From positions 66,479,237 to 66,543,236 of the forward strand of contig CM055316.2 in NCBI GenBank assembly GCA_029255685.2: DNA of 64,000 bases. The letters are read 5' to 3'. This DNA comes from Silene conica. Taxonomy: Eukaryota > Streptophyta > Magnoliopsida > Caryophyllales > Caryophyllaceae. The position numbers and the translations under genes are program-made. Positions 34,794-46,443 of the stretch are shown here, in pieces (positions within the stretch are counted from its first letter, which is position 1; every line of letters starts with the position of its first letter). The notes beneath the pieces were generated by a model. That model did not search any database. It was not told where the DNA came from and worked only from the letters and a program-made list of their open reading frames with translations.

Positions 34794-35715
34794 ATGGCTC
34801 AAAGTACCATGGTCACCAAGTTCAGCAAAATCAAAATCGAGGATCAGTACATTAATGTACGCGCAAAAGTCATCCACAGATGGGAACGTCCTGATCTTTA
34901 CAGCAAGAAATTCGCATTATTTGCAGTCGATGTCATTTTAATGGATGATGAAGTTTATTTTATTCTTACTGAATTCGTGTTTGTATACACATTTACCTCA
35001 CACTTTTTGATTACACGATAACTACTATGTATTTTTTTCTTTAACCTTACTTTTTTCTGGCTTTAATTACAGTCCACTACAATTCAAGCAACGGTACGGA
35101 GGGGACTAATTAAAAAGTTCCAGAAAACCATCGAGGAAGGGAAAGAATACAATTTCACCAATATGGAGGTTTCCGAAAATATGGGTTCAGATGTTATTAG
35201 GGTCTCTGTAAACAATAAACATCGTTTATATTTCAGTTTCACAACGCGTGTTGACCAACCGTCAACGCCAATTATTTTACATAACGGCTTTCGGTTTAGT
35301 AACTTCCAATTACTTGGGTATGAAGTACATAAACTCATTGTTACTAATATCAATTCATTATTTAACAATAGTGTATAATATTTTTCGTAGTTTAATTTTT
35401 TTTTAATAATTTAGTTATTAACGTAATCTTTATCGGGTTACAACTAAATCTAAAATTATAACAAATGTAATTGGAGAGTTAACAGGATGTTCAAAAGTTA
35501 CTTTGTCGAAGAACAAAGGTGAAAAACTGAGAACCGTTGAACTGACTGATCTAATGTAAGTAAACGCACCAGTTTTTGGTTCAAATTTTATATTTCATAC
35601 GTTATATTATTATTTTCTAATCAACTATCGTTCAACTTTTACATACAGCAAAACGGTGTTGAAATGTTCAGTATGGGGAGATTATACCGATGAGTTTTCA
35701 TTTGTTGAAAAATGA
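34794..35715 (+). pseudogene. RPA1-like OB-fold gene (Helitron-associated), decayed and short
   Basis: Spliced reading: exon 1 at 34794-34952 (ATG to MDDE), exon 2 at 35073-35372 (acceptor TTACAG), exon 3 at about 35466-35555 (donor GTAAGT), exon 4 at 35649-35715 (acceptor CATACAG) ending in TGA. The protein resembles the replication protein A large-subunit family: a WERPD/VILMDDE strand block, TIQATVRRGLIKKF, EGKEYNFTN, FTTRV, VIGELTG and SVWGDY motifs, covering one OB fold and the start of a second. RPA binds single-stranded DNA. RPA-like genes are frequent passengers or accessory genes of plant Helitrons. No AG is visible at the exon 3 acceptor, and the C-terminal domains and zinc finger of true RPA1 are absent. 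It is therefore probably non-functional, though a short OB-fold product is conceivable. Confidence 0.72.
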
Positions 35716-35885
35716 CACTGTTCTGAGCCTATGATTTGCATTATGCAAAATGTCCAGCGTACAACCTATAATGGTATGAGTATTATCTTATTTTTTCGTA
35801 TATTAACTATCGATTACTTTTTTGATAATCAATAGCTACCAGTGTAATATATGTAAACTGAACATTGCAGTGTTTAAAAAATTCA

Positions 35886-36240
35886 CTAAAACTTTTGGTC
35901 CTTTCCATATTGGCCAACATCAAAACATGAACGGTAGTCGGTAACTTAAAAAACACCCATATTGGCCGTAAATCCCATCTCTCTTTAACCTCCTTATGTC
36001 CAACCAATAAAAACACTCATTATATTCGATTACATATGTCGAAGAGGTTGTTGTTGACCTACAGAAGACATTAATATATTTAAATCCTATCACAACTAGA
36101 CAAATTTGTTTTAACCCGTTCCACTAATATGTTAAGACTAATCCATGCCATCACTAAAACTTTTGGTCCTTTCCATATAATATGTCATGCTAACCAGAAC
36201 GGTAGTCGGTAACTTAAAAAACACCCATATTGGCCATATT
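35886..36240 (+). repeat. Imperfect duplication of a roughly 90-bp block within H1
   Basis: CACTAAAACTTTTGGTCC followed by CGGTAGTCGGTAACTT and AAAACACCCATATTGGCC occurs at about 35886-35966 and again at about 36152-36237. It is non-coding. Confidence 0.75.
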
Positions 36241-36949
36241 CCTATTTCATCTGCAACAATGACGCGGGTATTTCTAATGTGACAACTAATGTAGTTTACA
36301 AGGAATTTTTTGACAGTTTGTAGAAGAGTAATATATAGTTTACATCATGTTTCATGTTAGCTCATTTACTATGTTTTATATGCTATTGTGTTTTTCACAC
36401 TTACTTAAAAATAACAATAACAATACTCATTCCAAGGTTGTACGTGAAAGATTTTTCAAAATTACCAATTAATGTCTAAAATTACCATTTATTTATCAAT
36501 CCTCTAATGATATAACAGAAAGAAGTAAAGACAAATACACAACTAAAGTGTAACTTATTGGAATCAGCATAGCTCCATCAAAAAATCTTCATCTCCAAGG
36601 TAGCTCATACAAAATTTTCCTAATCCTTTACTCTACACACAAGCATATAATAAAGATCCGCATAAGTACCAGTCCCATCATGCATATGACAATACAAGCT
36701 ACGTAGAACTCAAGTATGTATAAACTCACTTTATTTACGCACAAACCGAGCATTCAGGCAGTTCAGTGCCAAAGTGCTGGATGTATAGCGACGATGATCC
36801 ATTGTCTTCTTGATGCTTTAGCAGATTCTACCAGTGGAAGAGAGATATAAGTCCTAGAGGATGTACCAAATCAGAAGGATCTACAGGTAAGAAAACAAAA
36901 ACATTGGACCTTCCCTTCCCACTCGCTAAAGCCAGACTTACCCCTCGAT

Positions 36950-37226
36950 AATAGATTGACAGTTTACCGTATGTACATACCAGGATGTCAAGCTTGCCAA
37001 ATTTGGCCTTGATGAAATCAGCAAGAGAAGCAACACTTGCAGGATCAGTAACATAAGTCGACAAAATTCAAGATTTTCGGAACTAATCCCCGAGTTCTTC
37101 AGATTTTCAATGGCTTCTAATCCTCTCTTTTCATTTCAAGAAGTTAAAACTACAAATCCCTGAGATGCAAGTTGTCTGCAAACTCCTAGGCATATTCCTT
37201 TGTTTGCTCTAGTAACCACTGCAAAC
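36950..37226 (-). pseudogene. Captured fragment of a short-chain dehydrogenase/reductase gene, antisense in H1
   Basis: On the minus strand, after an acceptor-like CTGTAG near 37227, the translation reads VVTRANKGICLGVCRQLASQGFVVLTS, a stop, NEKRGLEAIENLKNSG, and then, after a one-base frameshift, DPASVASLADFIKAKFGKLDIL. This is the N-terminal Rossmann region of a plant carbonyl reductase/menthol dehydrogenase-like SDR. The cofactor glycine motif TGxxxGIG is damaged (TRANKGIC), and the catalytic Ser-Tyr-Lys part is absent. The stop, the frameshift and the lost glycines make it a dead fragment. Its position inside Helitron ends, opposite to the RPA-like gene, fits gene capture. A possible first exon may lie near 37590-37650. 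Confidence 0.82.
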
Positions 37227-37958
37227 CTACAGTCGCACAGACAAAAACCCCGAGATAACCAAATGTTACGGAAAACTCTTATGGTAAGACGGTCTTACAT
37301 GATACATAGTACCACGAGTAATTAACAAATAGTAATAGCTCAAGTACAATTTATCAATTTCCCTATTAACAACTCAATTAATTTTACCATTCCACATTCT
37401 TAAAGAGTTCTAATCAGCCGTTCAAAATCTCACTTTCTCTTGCTCGCACAGATTAACTACATAAACGATTTTGTCCTCTTATAATCCGAAACTCTTATAT
37501 TTTTTCATAAACACATGCATCTCTGATCAAGGCGAATTAGATTAACAAAAGAGCGGATATTTACCAAATTAGATTAAAGTACGTTACCGATTACTTGCTA
37601 CTTTAATCATACCTCAACGATGAGCGAAGCTTTGATATCTCCAACCTGCCGAATTAAAATTAGGATCACTGGGGTAAGACGTTGATCGTCAAGAAATTAG
37701 GGGAATTTAATTGAGTTGGAATCTGAGTATGACAATCAAACAGAGAGTGAAAGAGGAGGAAGGAAAACTGAGTATTGTATTTTAGGTGAAGCTTCTTGAA
37801 TATTGATTAGAAAAGAGGAGCATAAACTATAAAGGGAAAAGGTATGTTGGAATCAGATACTCCGTAGCAGAGTGTGTGTTTGAATTTTTTTTAAATTTGA
37901 AATTTTATCTTTCTAATTTATGTTTTAAAAATACGTTTAATTATTTCTATAATAAATT

Positions 37959-38320
37959 GGATTAATTGATAAAAATACTCTGAACTATGAGTGTCCTGCT
38001 CAAGATACTCCAAACTTTATTTTAACTACCAATATATCCAACTAATGTTCTCATTCGCTTTTATTATAATATATGACTTGTTACATGCTAATTAAGTGAA
38101 GAAATTTCTAACCATTCTTTAACCCGTCTTTGTCTTTTTACTTCTATGTTAATCTATTTACCTAATCACAGCATTAAAACATGCTACAACAACTTAACAA
38201 AACAATAAATTATATTCAAAGCAAATGAGGGCATTAGTTGGTTATATTGGTAGTTAAAATAAAGTTTGGAGTATTTTGAGCAGGACACCCATAGTTCAGA
38301 GTATTCTTATCAATTAATCC
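37959..38320. mobile_element. Foldback MITE with long TIRs and a 9-bp target duplication (Mutator type)
   Basis: Terminal inverted repeats of about 85-90 bp start GGATTAATTGATAA and end TTATCAATTAATCC, differing at few positions. Target duplication TAATAAATT is at 37950-37958 and 38321-38329. Nine-base duplications are typical of Mutator-like elements. The interior is AT-rich with no gene. It is inserted in Helitron H1 downstream of the SDR fragment. Confidence 0.9.
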
Positions 38321-38331
38321 TAATAAATTTC

Positions 38332-38895
38332 TATTTTTTTGTTGTTTTGTTCTATGTGGAAGTATCTATTATTATGTTGAAAAGAGAAAATTATGTTTGT
38401 ATCTTATAAATTTAACGCTAATTTTGAAGGGGTAAAAATCTTGGGACAAATTTTAGAAAATATTTTTCATTACGAATCTATATATTTATAGCTTTAGTCT
38501 TCTAAGATTCATATTTAACTTTTTGAATTGAAGTTTGATTGTCAAAAAATGAATGTAACTCGACCCATATACAAGGTATTAAATTATTTACGAGTTATAT
38601 CAATATAAGTATAAACATAGAATTTACTAATAATTTTAGGTCATTATTTTACTTCATATAAAAATATTTAAAATATACTTTTATTAGCAAGTGTCTATTT
38701 ATGTTGCGTCTGAGGCACAAGTGTCGTATTTGAATGTTTGGCTCGATACCATTGTATGGTGATCGTTTCTTTTCATATATACTTGCATTTTATCAAATAG
38801 AAAAAGTTGGACGATACCGTCTAAAATATACTCATAACATTACGCCTCCGGTCCAAAAAATATATATTTAAGATATACACAAAATATCAATTTAC
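38332..38895. other. Non-coding 3' portion of Helitron H1
   Basis: AT-rich sequence between the Mutator-type MITE and the H1 terminal hairpin. No ORF of note and no clear repeat. Confidence 0.5.
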
Positions 38896-38931
38896 GTTAC
38901 CACCCGTGCAGTGCACGGGTTCAAAAACTAG

Positions 38932-41397
38932 TATTATATTAAAACAAAGACCGCATACCTCTTTGTTCGCCACGTGTCACAACACATTCAAACGCCACGT
39001 GTCATGCTCTCTAATAAAAAAACTGAACAATTCAATTACAAAACGATTTGAAATTATAAAAAGTTGCTACTTTTAAGTTGATTTAGGCGCAATTTTAGGA
39101 AACAATTATTCGGTACAATATTTTAACATATAAAATATATTTAATTTGTAATCATAAAAAGTTGCTAATTTTAAGTTTATTTGGGCGCAATTTTAGGAGA
39201 AAATTTCCGTTTGATGTTTTAACATATCAAAAATATTTGGGTACATTATATTTATTATATTAGTTGCTAATTTTAAGTTGATTTGGGACGCAATTTTAGG
39301 AGAAAATTTCGGTTTGATATTTTAAGATATAAAAAATATTCGGGTATAATATATTTACTACGTAGTATATTAGTTGCTAATTATAAGTTGATTTTGGGCG
39401 CAATTTTAGGAGAGTATTTCGGTTTGATATCCACGTGTCACAACTCATCAAATGCCACGTGTCATACTCTCTAATTAAAAAAAAACAGAACAAAAATTTG
39501 CTAATTTTAAGTTGATTTTGGCGTAATTTTATGAGACAATTATTCGATACAATATTTGAACATATAAAAAGTATTTAATTTGTAATCATAAAAAGTTGCT
39601 AATTTTAAGTTTATTTGGGCGCAATTTTAGGAGAAAATTTCGGTTTTAACATATCAAAAATATTTGTGTACATTATATTCATTATATTAGTTGCTAATTT
39701 TAAGTTGATTTTGGGTGCAATTTTAGGAGAAAATTTCGGTTTAATATTTTAAGATATCAAAAATATTCAGGTATAATATATTTACTACATAGTATATTAG
39801 TTGCTAATTATAAGTTGATTTTGGGCTCAATTTTAGGAGAGAATTTCGGTTTGATATCCACGTGTCACAACTCATCAAACGCCACGTGTCATACTCTCTA
39901 ATTAAAAACAAACAGAACAAAAATTTGCTAATTTTAAGTTGATTTTGGCGTAATTTTATGTGACAATTATTCGGTGCAATATTTTAACATATAAAAAACT
40001 ATTTAATTTGGAATCATAAAAGATTGTTAATTTTAAGTTTATTTGGGCGCAATTTTAGGAGAAAATTTAGGTTCGATATTTTAACATATCAAAAATATTT
40101 GGGTACAATATATTTACTATATTAGTTCCTAATTTTAAGTTGATTTTGGACGCAACTTTAGGAGAGAATTTCAGTTTGATATTTTAAGATATAAAAAGTA
40201 TTTGGGTACAGTATATTTACTATATTAGTTGTTAATTTTAAGTTGATTTTGGGCGCAATTTTAGGAGAGAATTTCGGTTTGATATTTTAAGATATAAAAA
40301 ATATTTGGGTACAGTATATTTACTATATTAGTTGTTAATTTTAAGTTGATTTTGGGCGCAATTTTAGGAGAGAATTTCGGTTTGATATTTTAAGATATCA
40401 AAAATATTTGGGTACAGTATATTTACTATATTAGTTGCTAATTTTAAGTTGATTTTGGGCGTAATTTTAGGAGAGAATTTTAGTTTGATATTTTAGATAT
40501 CAAAAGTATTTGGGTACAATATATTTATTATACCAGTTGTTAATTTTAAGTTTTTTTGTGCGCAATTTTATGAGAGAATCTGGGTTTGATATTTTAAAAT
40601 ATCAAAAATATTTGGGTACAATATATTTACTATATTAGTTCCTAATTTTAAGTTGATTCTGGGAACAATTTTCGGAGAGAATTTCGGTTTGATATTCACG
40701 TGTCACAACACATTCAAACCCCACGTGTCATACTCTCTAATTAAAAAAAACTGAACAATTCAATTACAAAACGTTTTGGAATCATAAAAAGTTGCTAATT
40801 TTAAATTGATTTGGGCGCAATTTTAGGAGATAATTATTCGGTACAATATTTTTACATATAAAATATATTTAATTTGGAATCATAAAAAGTTGCTAATTTT
40901 AAGTTGATTTGGGCGCAATTTTAGGAGAAAATTTCGATTTGATATTTTAACATATCAAAAATATTTTGGTACAATAAATTTATTATATTAGTTGCTAATT
41001 TTAAGTTGATTTTGCACGCAATTTTAGGAGAAAATTTCAGTTTGATATTTTAAGATATCAAAAGTATTTTGGTACAGTATATATATTTACCATATTAGTT
41101 GTTAATTTTAAGTTGATTTTGGGCGCAATTTTAGAAGAAAATTTCAGTTTGATATTTTAAGATATCAAAAGTATTTGGGTACAGTATATATATTTATTAT
41201 ATTAGTTGTTAAATTTAAGTTGATTTTGGGCGCAATTTTAGGAGAGAATTTTAGTTTGATATTTTAAGATATCAAAAGTATTTGGGTAACATATTTACTA
41301 CAGTATAATTTAGTAATTTACTAAATCTAAATAGAACGTGAATTTATTAATAATATTTTTTGCCACCAACCGTGTTGTGCACGGGTTCAAAAACTAG
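38932..41397 (+). mobile_element. Helitron H2, fused directly to the end of H1, filled by a tandem array
   Basis: It begins at the base after the H1 CTAG with TATTATATTAAAAC...CGCCACGTGTCAC, the same 5' text as H1 (about 34009 onward) but lacking the initial TC. It ends with the hairpin region near 41370-41383 (an imperfect CCGTG...CACGGG), TTCAAAAA and CTAG at 41394-41397 followed by T. No gene inside. Almost the whole body is a tandem array. The head-to-tail join suggests either repeated insertion at the same site or a multimeric rolling-circle product. Confidence 0.75.
39050..41310 (+). repeat. Tandem array of about 20 copies of a roughly 100-bp unit in H2
   Basis: The unit core GTTGCTAATTTTAAGTTGAT is followed by GGGCGCAATTTTAGGAGA, TTCGGTTTGATATTTTAA, then ATATCAAAAATATTTGGGTA and ATATATTTACTATATTA. 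It recurs about every 97-120 bp. At 38968, 39428, 39856 and 40695 the array also holds a block copied from the Helitron 5' end (CACGTGTCACAAC...CACGTGTCATACTCTCTAA), so there is higher-order structure of about 0.4-0.8 kb. Confidence 0.92.
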
Positions 41398-42123
41398 TTG
41401 GAAGTAAATCCAAATCTAAGAACGAATTACCTTTTATCTGAATTTCGTGAAAGAATACATCGTTTTAGCATCTCTCACGATTGTCCTCATAGGGCTGTTA
41501 GGAAATCAAGAGTCGAACCTCTGAAACCACTTGTGATACTAATTAAAATGCGGAAGCGATATTTGACGAATTAGATCTATTATTCATCAATGACGAACGA
41601 ACTCAAGACCTGATGAGATCGACCAAGTTAATATTCAAAACCCAATTACATAAAAACAGAAATCGATTTGCTAAACAAGAAGTGATGTGATTTTTATTAA
41701 GATTTCTGAATGAATCATTACAAGTAATTCCAATGCTATAAATAACACCCGACGAAACTGTTTCGTGGCATCCAAAATAATTAAAGACAACTCACGAATG
41801 CTCATACACTAAGCCAATTAAAGCTACTTAATATAAGCAACCACAAGGCCAAAAGATTGATAAGAATCAGTAAACTAGAGGGAGTATGTATTATCACCCT
41901 AAATTCTAATGAGAGACGAGCGAAAATCGTGAGGATGTCGGTGGCCTAGGTTTTCTTAGTCATAGCATAGGTCCCTTGGTCGAATCTTGGTTTGGATTTG
42001 TAAATCTCGGATGGTTCGCTCTGTTTCCCCTTACCCCGCTCTTGGATGTGTTCCTTTTGTGTTGGATGCATTAGGTTATTTGAGTCATTGTTAAGGGGAT
42101 AAACACCTTGTTGAAACCTTGAG
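41398..42123. other. Non-coding DNA between Helitron H2 and the solo LTR
   Basis: No supported gene. It may be old retrotransposon leader or LTR sequence; there is no partner copy in the window. It ends at the ACGGT target duplication of the solo LTR (42124-42128). Confidence 0.45.
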
Positions 42124-42128
42124 ACGGT

Positions 42129-43696
42129 TGATGCCCGTCGTTGAGGGTACCAAAGATAAAATTTATAATTCCTAACTTAAACAATAGATAGTGAAAGTCA
42201 GGGTCGAACCACAAGGAGGTGGGGAATGTTTATTGTCTTAATGTTAATGTTTAAAGGTAACAAATTTGGGGTTTGATTGATTGATTACTATATCTAAGAC
42301 AAAGATTAAAATAAAACAAGAAATAAAGATGAGAATAAAATATAATAAAAGGGATGCTAGGATGTTTGGGTAATAAAAAGCTAAGGTAAAATAAATCCTA
42401 AGGTCAACATGTATTGCAGTCGCGTAAGGGGGTGTAACATATCTTTTTAGGTCTATGCTACCTAATAGCTCCTTTCAGCCTATGCTATTAGTTCCTAGGT
42501 CTCACAATTATTGGGTGTCAACAATAAGGGTGATTCCTAAATCCCAGGTTACATACTTTTCAGCCTTTAGTAACCTATCCGTCTTAAAGTGTAAACCAAT
42601 GCCCTTCCCGTATCTTTCAATCTTGGGTAGGTCATTACTAACATCCTACAAGTCTCCTATTGGTCTCATTGCAGGATATTATAATTTATAAGAAAAGACG
42701 AAATAAGAAAACAGACGCGAGTGGTCGACCGACCGGCTACTCCAGTCGGCCGACCACGGCCTCGGTCGACCGACCGACTATTCCAGTCGGCCGACCGAGG
42801 TCCTGCTACAGGTCGGGTTTTTCGGATTTTATTTACCTATGCATATTATTCCCTACATCCTAACATATGAAAATTAGTTACTCATAATTGTTAAGACGAA
42901 CATAAAATTGGGAATAAACATGGAGAACATAGTAAATAAACTAAGCATGCAAGATTCAATAAAGCTTGGGATTCTAACTTAACAATTGTAATAAAAACAA
43001 GAACTATAATAAAAACTAGATTAGAGAATAATTACCACAATTGGAATTAAGGCAGAACTGAATAAACTTTATTGAATGCTTGAGAATTCTTGAATAATGA
43101 TAAAAGATGAACTAGATGGTAAAAGATTGAATAAAAGATGCTAAGGATTGATAATAGATATCAAGCATACATATGAAAAAGCATACCTAACCCTAATCAC
43201 AAGATTTGTTTATATAGGGTAAAAACTAAGAGTTTCCTTAAAGCTAAAACTCTACTTTATTTCCGAAAAAGAAATCGTATGGGCTTCGTGCTGGTCGGCC
43301 GACCCGTATAGCTGGTCGGTCGACCACTTCCTGATGGGCTTCTTTTATTTTCGGCCTTCTTCGAGAATTGGGCTTTATTGAAAATCGGGCCTGGTCGGCC
43401 GACCCGTTTAACTGGTCGGTCGACCGCTTCTGTACGGAAATCTTCGGATTTCTTTTGTTTTGACTCTTGGTACTTGATTTTGACTCCAGTTGACTTTCCA
43501 TTTATTCCTTAATTTAAGCTAAAGACTTGAGGATACGAATTTGGTGCTAAATCGTCTCTTTTCCGCACAAATCTGCAAAAGTGCATAAAAATGCGAAAGT
43601 ACACAATTTGTGGGAAATAAAGGCTAAAATATAGTAAATGAGCGACCAAATACGTGTAAAAATAGATGTAAAACATCATAAAATAGACGCGTATCA
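42129..43696 (-). mobile_element. Solo LTR of the E3 gypsy family (1568 bp)
   Basis: On the plus strand it runs TGATGCCC...GTATCA and aligns end to end with the two E3 LTRs (47959-49506, 54502-56049). It is flanked by ACGGT at 42124-42128 and 43697-43701, with no internal region attached. It therefore arose by LTR-LTR recombination from a separate insertion. It carries two palindrome clusters (42723-42796 and about 43292-43424). Confidence 0.94.
42723..42796. repeat. Two paired 12-bp palindrome modules in the solo LTR
   Basis: 12-mers start at 42723, 42744, 42764 and 42785, giving two 21-bp pairs about 41 bp apart. Each pair joins GGTCGACCGACC to AGTCGGCCGACC. A CCTGCTACAGG palindrome follows at about 42802. 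Confidence 0.9.
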
Positions 43697-43701
43697 ACGG
43701 T

Positions 43702-44113
43702 ATCTCCTGTCCTAAACCTTTTGTTTTTTTCAAACCAAAACGGTCGTTTTGATGAGGAAAACGGTTTGACTTTTATGATGCATCTTACATGATTTTATGT
43801 ACCATATTGCTTGGATGTATTGAAATTTTTTATATGGCCGAACTTGCCTTGCAAGGGAGCACGTACCTCGTCGTGTTTCGTTGTGAGTTGAAGGGACGGA
43901 AAACGCTCGTTAATTGCCGATCACCAGCTGTTATTCAGCATAGCTTTTTGTTTTGTGAATAAGGGTCTTAGTGCACTTTTCACATCTTGTCAAATTTTTT
44001 AATAAATTTTCCATTTCGAATTTATATACTCGGTATTAAAGTATGAAAAAAATTAGTAATATGTTTATTTTAAATTTCTAAACAATAAATTATAAATTAA
44101 AAGATTTATAAAT
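43702..44113. other. Non-coding DNA
   Basis: About 0.4 kb without a supported gene between the solo LTR and a Helitron 3' end. It is probably the body of an old Helitron or other element. Confidence 0.4.
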
Positions 44114-44144
44114 ACCGCGCATACATGCACGGGATCCATACTAG
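44114..44144 (+). mobile_element. Helitron 3' end, degenerate
   Basis: An imperfect hairpin around CGCGCATACATGCACGGG, followed by ATCCATA and CTAG at 44141-44144, then T. It resembles the Helitron ends at 38931 and 41397. The matching 5' end was not found. It may mark the end of a Helitron that includes the 41398-44113 DNA. Confidence 0.5.
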
Positions 44145-44401
44145 TCATACAACAAATTTATTAAATTTTGCCGGATTATTGGAGGTATAAGATACCAAAC
44201 TATTGGAGTTCAAGAAGATTGTTAATAAACTAATTTCCTGATTATTCATAAAGAAAGAGTACAATATATATACAACTTACAAACCTTGATTCAAGGATTC
44301 TAATCCTTGGAATTCTACACTAATTAATATCTAATAAAGAGATGCAATGTATTTACAAAATGCAAAGAATGTAGAAGGATGAATATAGACATAATCTAAC
44401 A
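44145..44401 (-). repeat. 3' LTR of C1 (left boundary approximate)
   Basis: On the minus strand the LTR starts TGTTAGATTATG at 44401, directly after a purine tract ending GCGGGGGTG. The far end lies before the Helitron end at 44144; a TG at 44169 is one candidate. The partner LTR is outside the window, so the length (about 230-260 bp) is not proven. Confidence 0.65.
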
Positions 44402-45185
44402 CACCCCCGCAGTTGGAGCGGTAGGAGAACGAACGCTCAAGCTGGTACGAAATCGAGTAAAGAGATGGCGAGGGAGGCCCTTGGTGAAGATGTCGGCATA
44501 TTGATATTCGGACGGGACATGAAGTACACGGACTTCACCAAGTTTTACTTTATCGCGAACAAAATGGATATCAAGTTCAACATGTTTGGTTCGCTGATGT
44601 TGGACCGGGTTACCAGAGAGGTACACGGCAGAAATATTGTCGCAAAATAAGAGTGTGGAACGTTGCAAGGGAACATGGAGTTCGAGTAGGAGGTTGCGGA
44701 GCCAACTCGTTTCGGCGACAGCATTTGCTACACCACGGTATTCGGCCTCAGCACTAGACCGAGAGATGGTTGGTTGTCGCTTAGAAGACCAAGATACTAA
44801 GTTATCACCCATAAAAACGCAATATCCGGAAGTGGAACAGCGAGAGTCGGGGCAGCCGGCCCAATCGGCATCGGAATAGGCAGTGAGTGCAAGTGAGCGA
44901 GATGGGCGAATGGACAAACCATGGTCAAAAGTGCCTTGAAATGTACCTGATTATGCGTTTTAAAATTGCAAATGTGAAGCACGAGGGTCGTGCATAAAAA
45001 GGCACACTTGTTGTACAGCATAAGCAATGTCCGGGAGAGTAATTGTCAAATATTGAAGAGCACCTGCGAGACTACGAAATAAGGCAGGATCCTCGACTTT
45101 AGGGCCGGCATCTGCACTAAGTTTGGAGCCGGGTTCGACAGGTGTTGCACACGGTTTGCACGAGCTCATCTTGGCGCGGTTAATA
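44396..45185 (-). pseudogene. C1 pol, C-terminal part (end of RT and RNase H)
   Basis: The 45185-44960 part reads NRAKMSSCKPCATPVEPGSK and continues to LPDIAYAVQQV. After a disturbance near 44920-44960 the RNase H follows: SDADWAGCPDSRCSTSGYC, SRSSAEAEYRGVA, LLFCDNISAVYLSGNPV, HVELDIHFVRD and YADIFTKGLP. The stop codon TAG is formed by the first six bases of the 3' LTR (TGTTAG), so coding runs through the polypurine tract into the LTR. The frame change near 44940 and the E2 insertion make it non-functional. Confidence 0.88.
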
Positions 45186-46443
45186 TTAAGGAAAACGAGA
45201 TTCATACTTGTTATCCTAATAATGTAGTCTTACTAATTATTTTACATTTTAATTAATCTCATATTAATTTATACTCAAGATCTTATGCATGCAAAACAAT
45301 AGCGGAAAAAAAGAGAATCGTATTCTTACAACCGGTCCGAAATATGCTTAGGACGATCCTCCAAAAGCAACCAAGTAAGCTTGCCTCCAATGAGTGAACA
45401 CCAAGACCTACCCTTAAATCGAACCAAAAACCGAACCCGAGCTAGGAGACGGATTTAGGTTTAAAACCGTGTACAAATACTTCTTATTAGTATACTAGAA
45501 TACTACAATGAATGTAGTATAAATATTTTGAGAATAATATTTTAGAGGATTTGTTTTTATCTCTCACTAGAAATAATATTGCATATGAAGACTAGTCTTA
45601 ATATGTGATAGATCACATATATTTATAGACAAATAGGTTTGGTTGGGGTGGTGGGTGTGTCGTGTAAGTATAAGCAAAGGGAAGGGATTTTAATCCCTTT
45701 TGCATGTTCAGATGCACATAGTCAAGTCATGTCACATTTGACTTAAAATTATAAGATAAAATATCATATACAATATTATCTTATAGTGCCACTTACACGG
45801 TATACACATACGTAAAATGGACCTTCATTTTACGTTTTATAATTTGTACAATTTGCCTTATTACGTAACATCTTATGTGACATAATAATTGTATTAATTC
45901 AAAATATAAATTTATCATATAAATAATATTTCTAAATTAATTAAATCACATTTAACAAATTATTAAGTAATTCGAAATTACTGTCCCAACATATGATTAT
46001 CGTTATAATCGTTGATACGATATATTAACAACGTTTGATATAACCATGAACCGTTTATTATACTAATTTTGATATTTCTAAAATATCGTTTAATATTTGA
46101 CAATTGACACATTTCAATTTCAAATATAAATCTTACCTTAAGATTCAACCTCTGAATTCTCAATATACGGTTGTAAGAATATCGATCAATCTGTATCCTA
46201 TACAATTAATCAATATACGTTTAAGGGGTTAGTCCTATAGGTGTGGCCTAAAGGGATCAACTGACTACCACCGTTATACGACAGTAATGTTAAACTCTAG
46301 TCAGCCAATCATTACCGATTAATGTTGGTCAGTTGACTAAATCAATATCGGATCATCCCTTGCATATTCTTTTCATAAGATTTATGACAATGATTTTTAT
46401 CACTGTCGTGATCGCACAATTGTTGAGGACACATTTCCCAACA
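45186..46443 (-). repeat. 3' LTR of E2 (1258 bp)
   Basis: On the plus strand it begins TTAAGGAAAACG (the right copy has TGAAGG, so the terminal TG has mutated) and ends CCCAACA. Length equals that of the right copy. Confidence 0.93.

Larger units (their letters stand above)
34003..38931 (+). mobile_element. Helitron H1 carrying an RPA-like gene and a captured SDR fragment
   Basis: The 3' end is secure: hairpin CCCGTGCA/TGCACGGG at 38903-38919, then TTCAAAAA and CTAG (38928-38931) followed by T. The 5' end is placed at TC 34003-34004 after A, because the sequence from there (TATTATATTAAAA...GCCACGTGTCAC) is shared with the start of H2 at 38932. Inside, in order: a 180-bp tandem repeat, a decayed RPA-like gene (plus), a duplicated 90-bp block, an SDR gene fragment (minus) and a Mutator-type MITE. 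There is no Rep/helicase gene, so it is non-autonomous. Confidence 0.72.

Noticed and set aside
39050..41310. CRISPR-like regular repeats
   Set aside because: Units are about 100 bp, similar throughout and directly adjacent, with no unique spacers; it is a tandem array in plant DNA.
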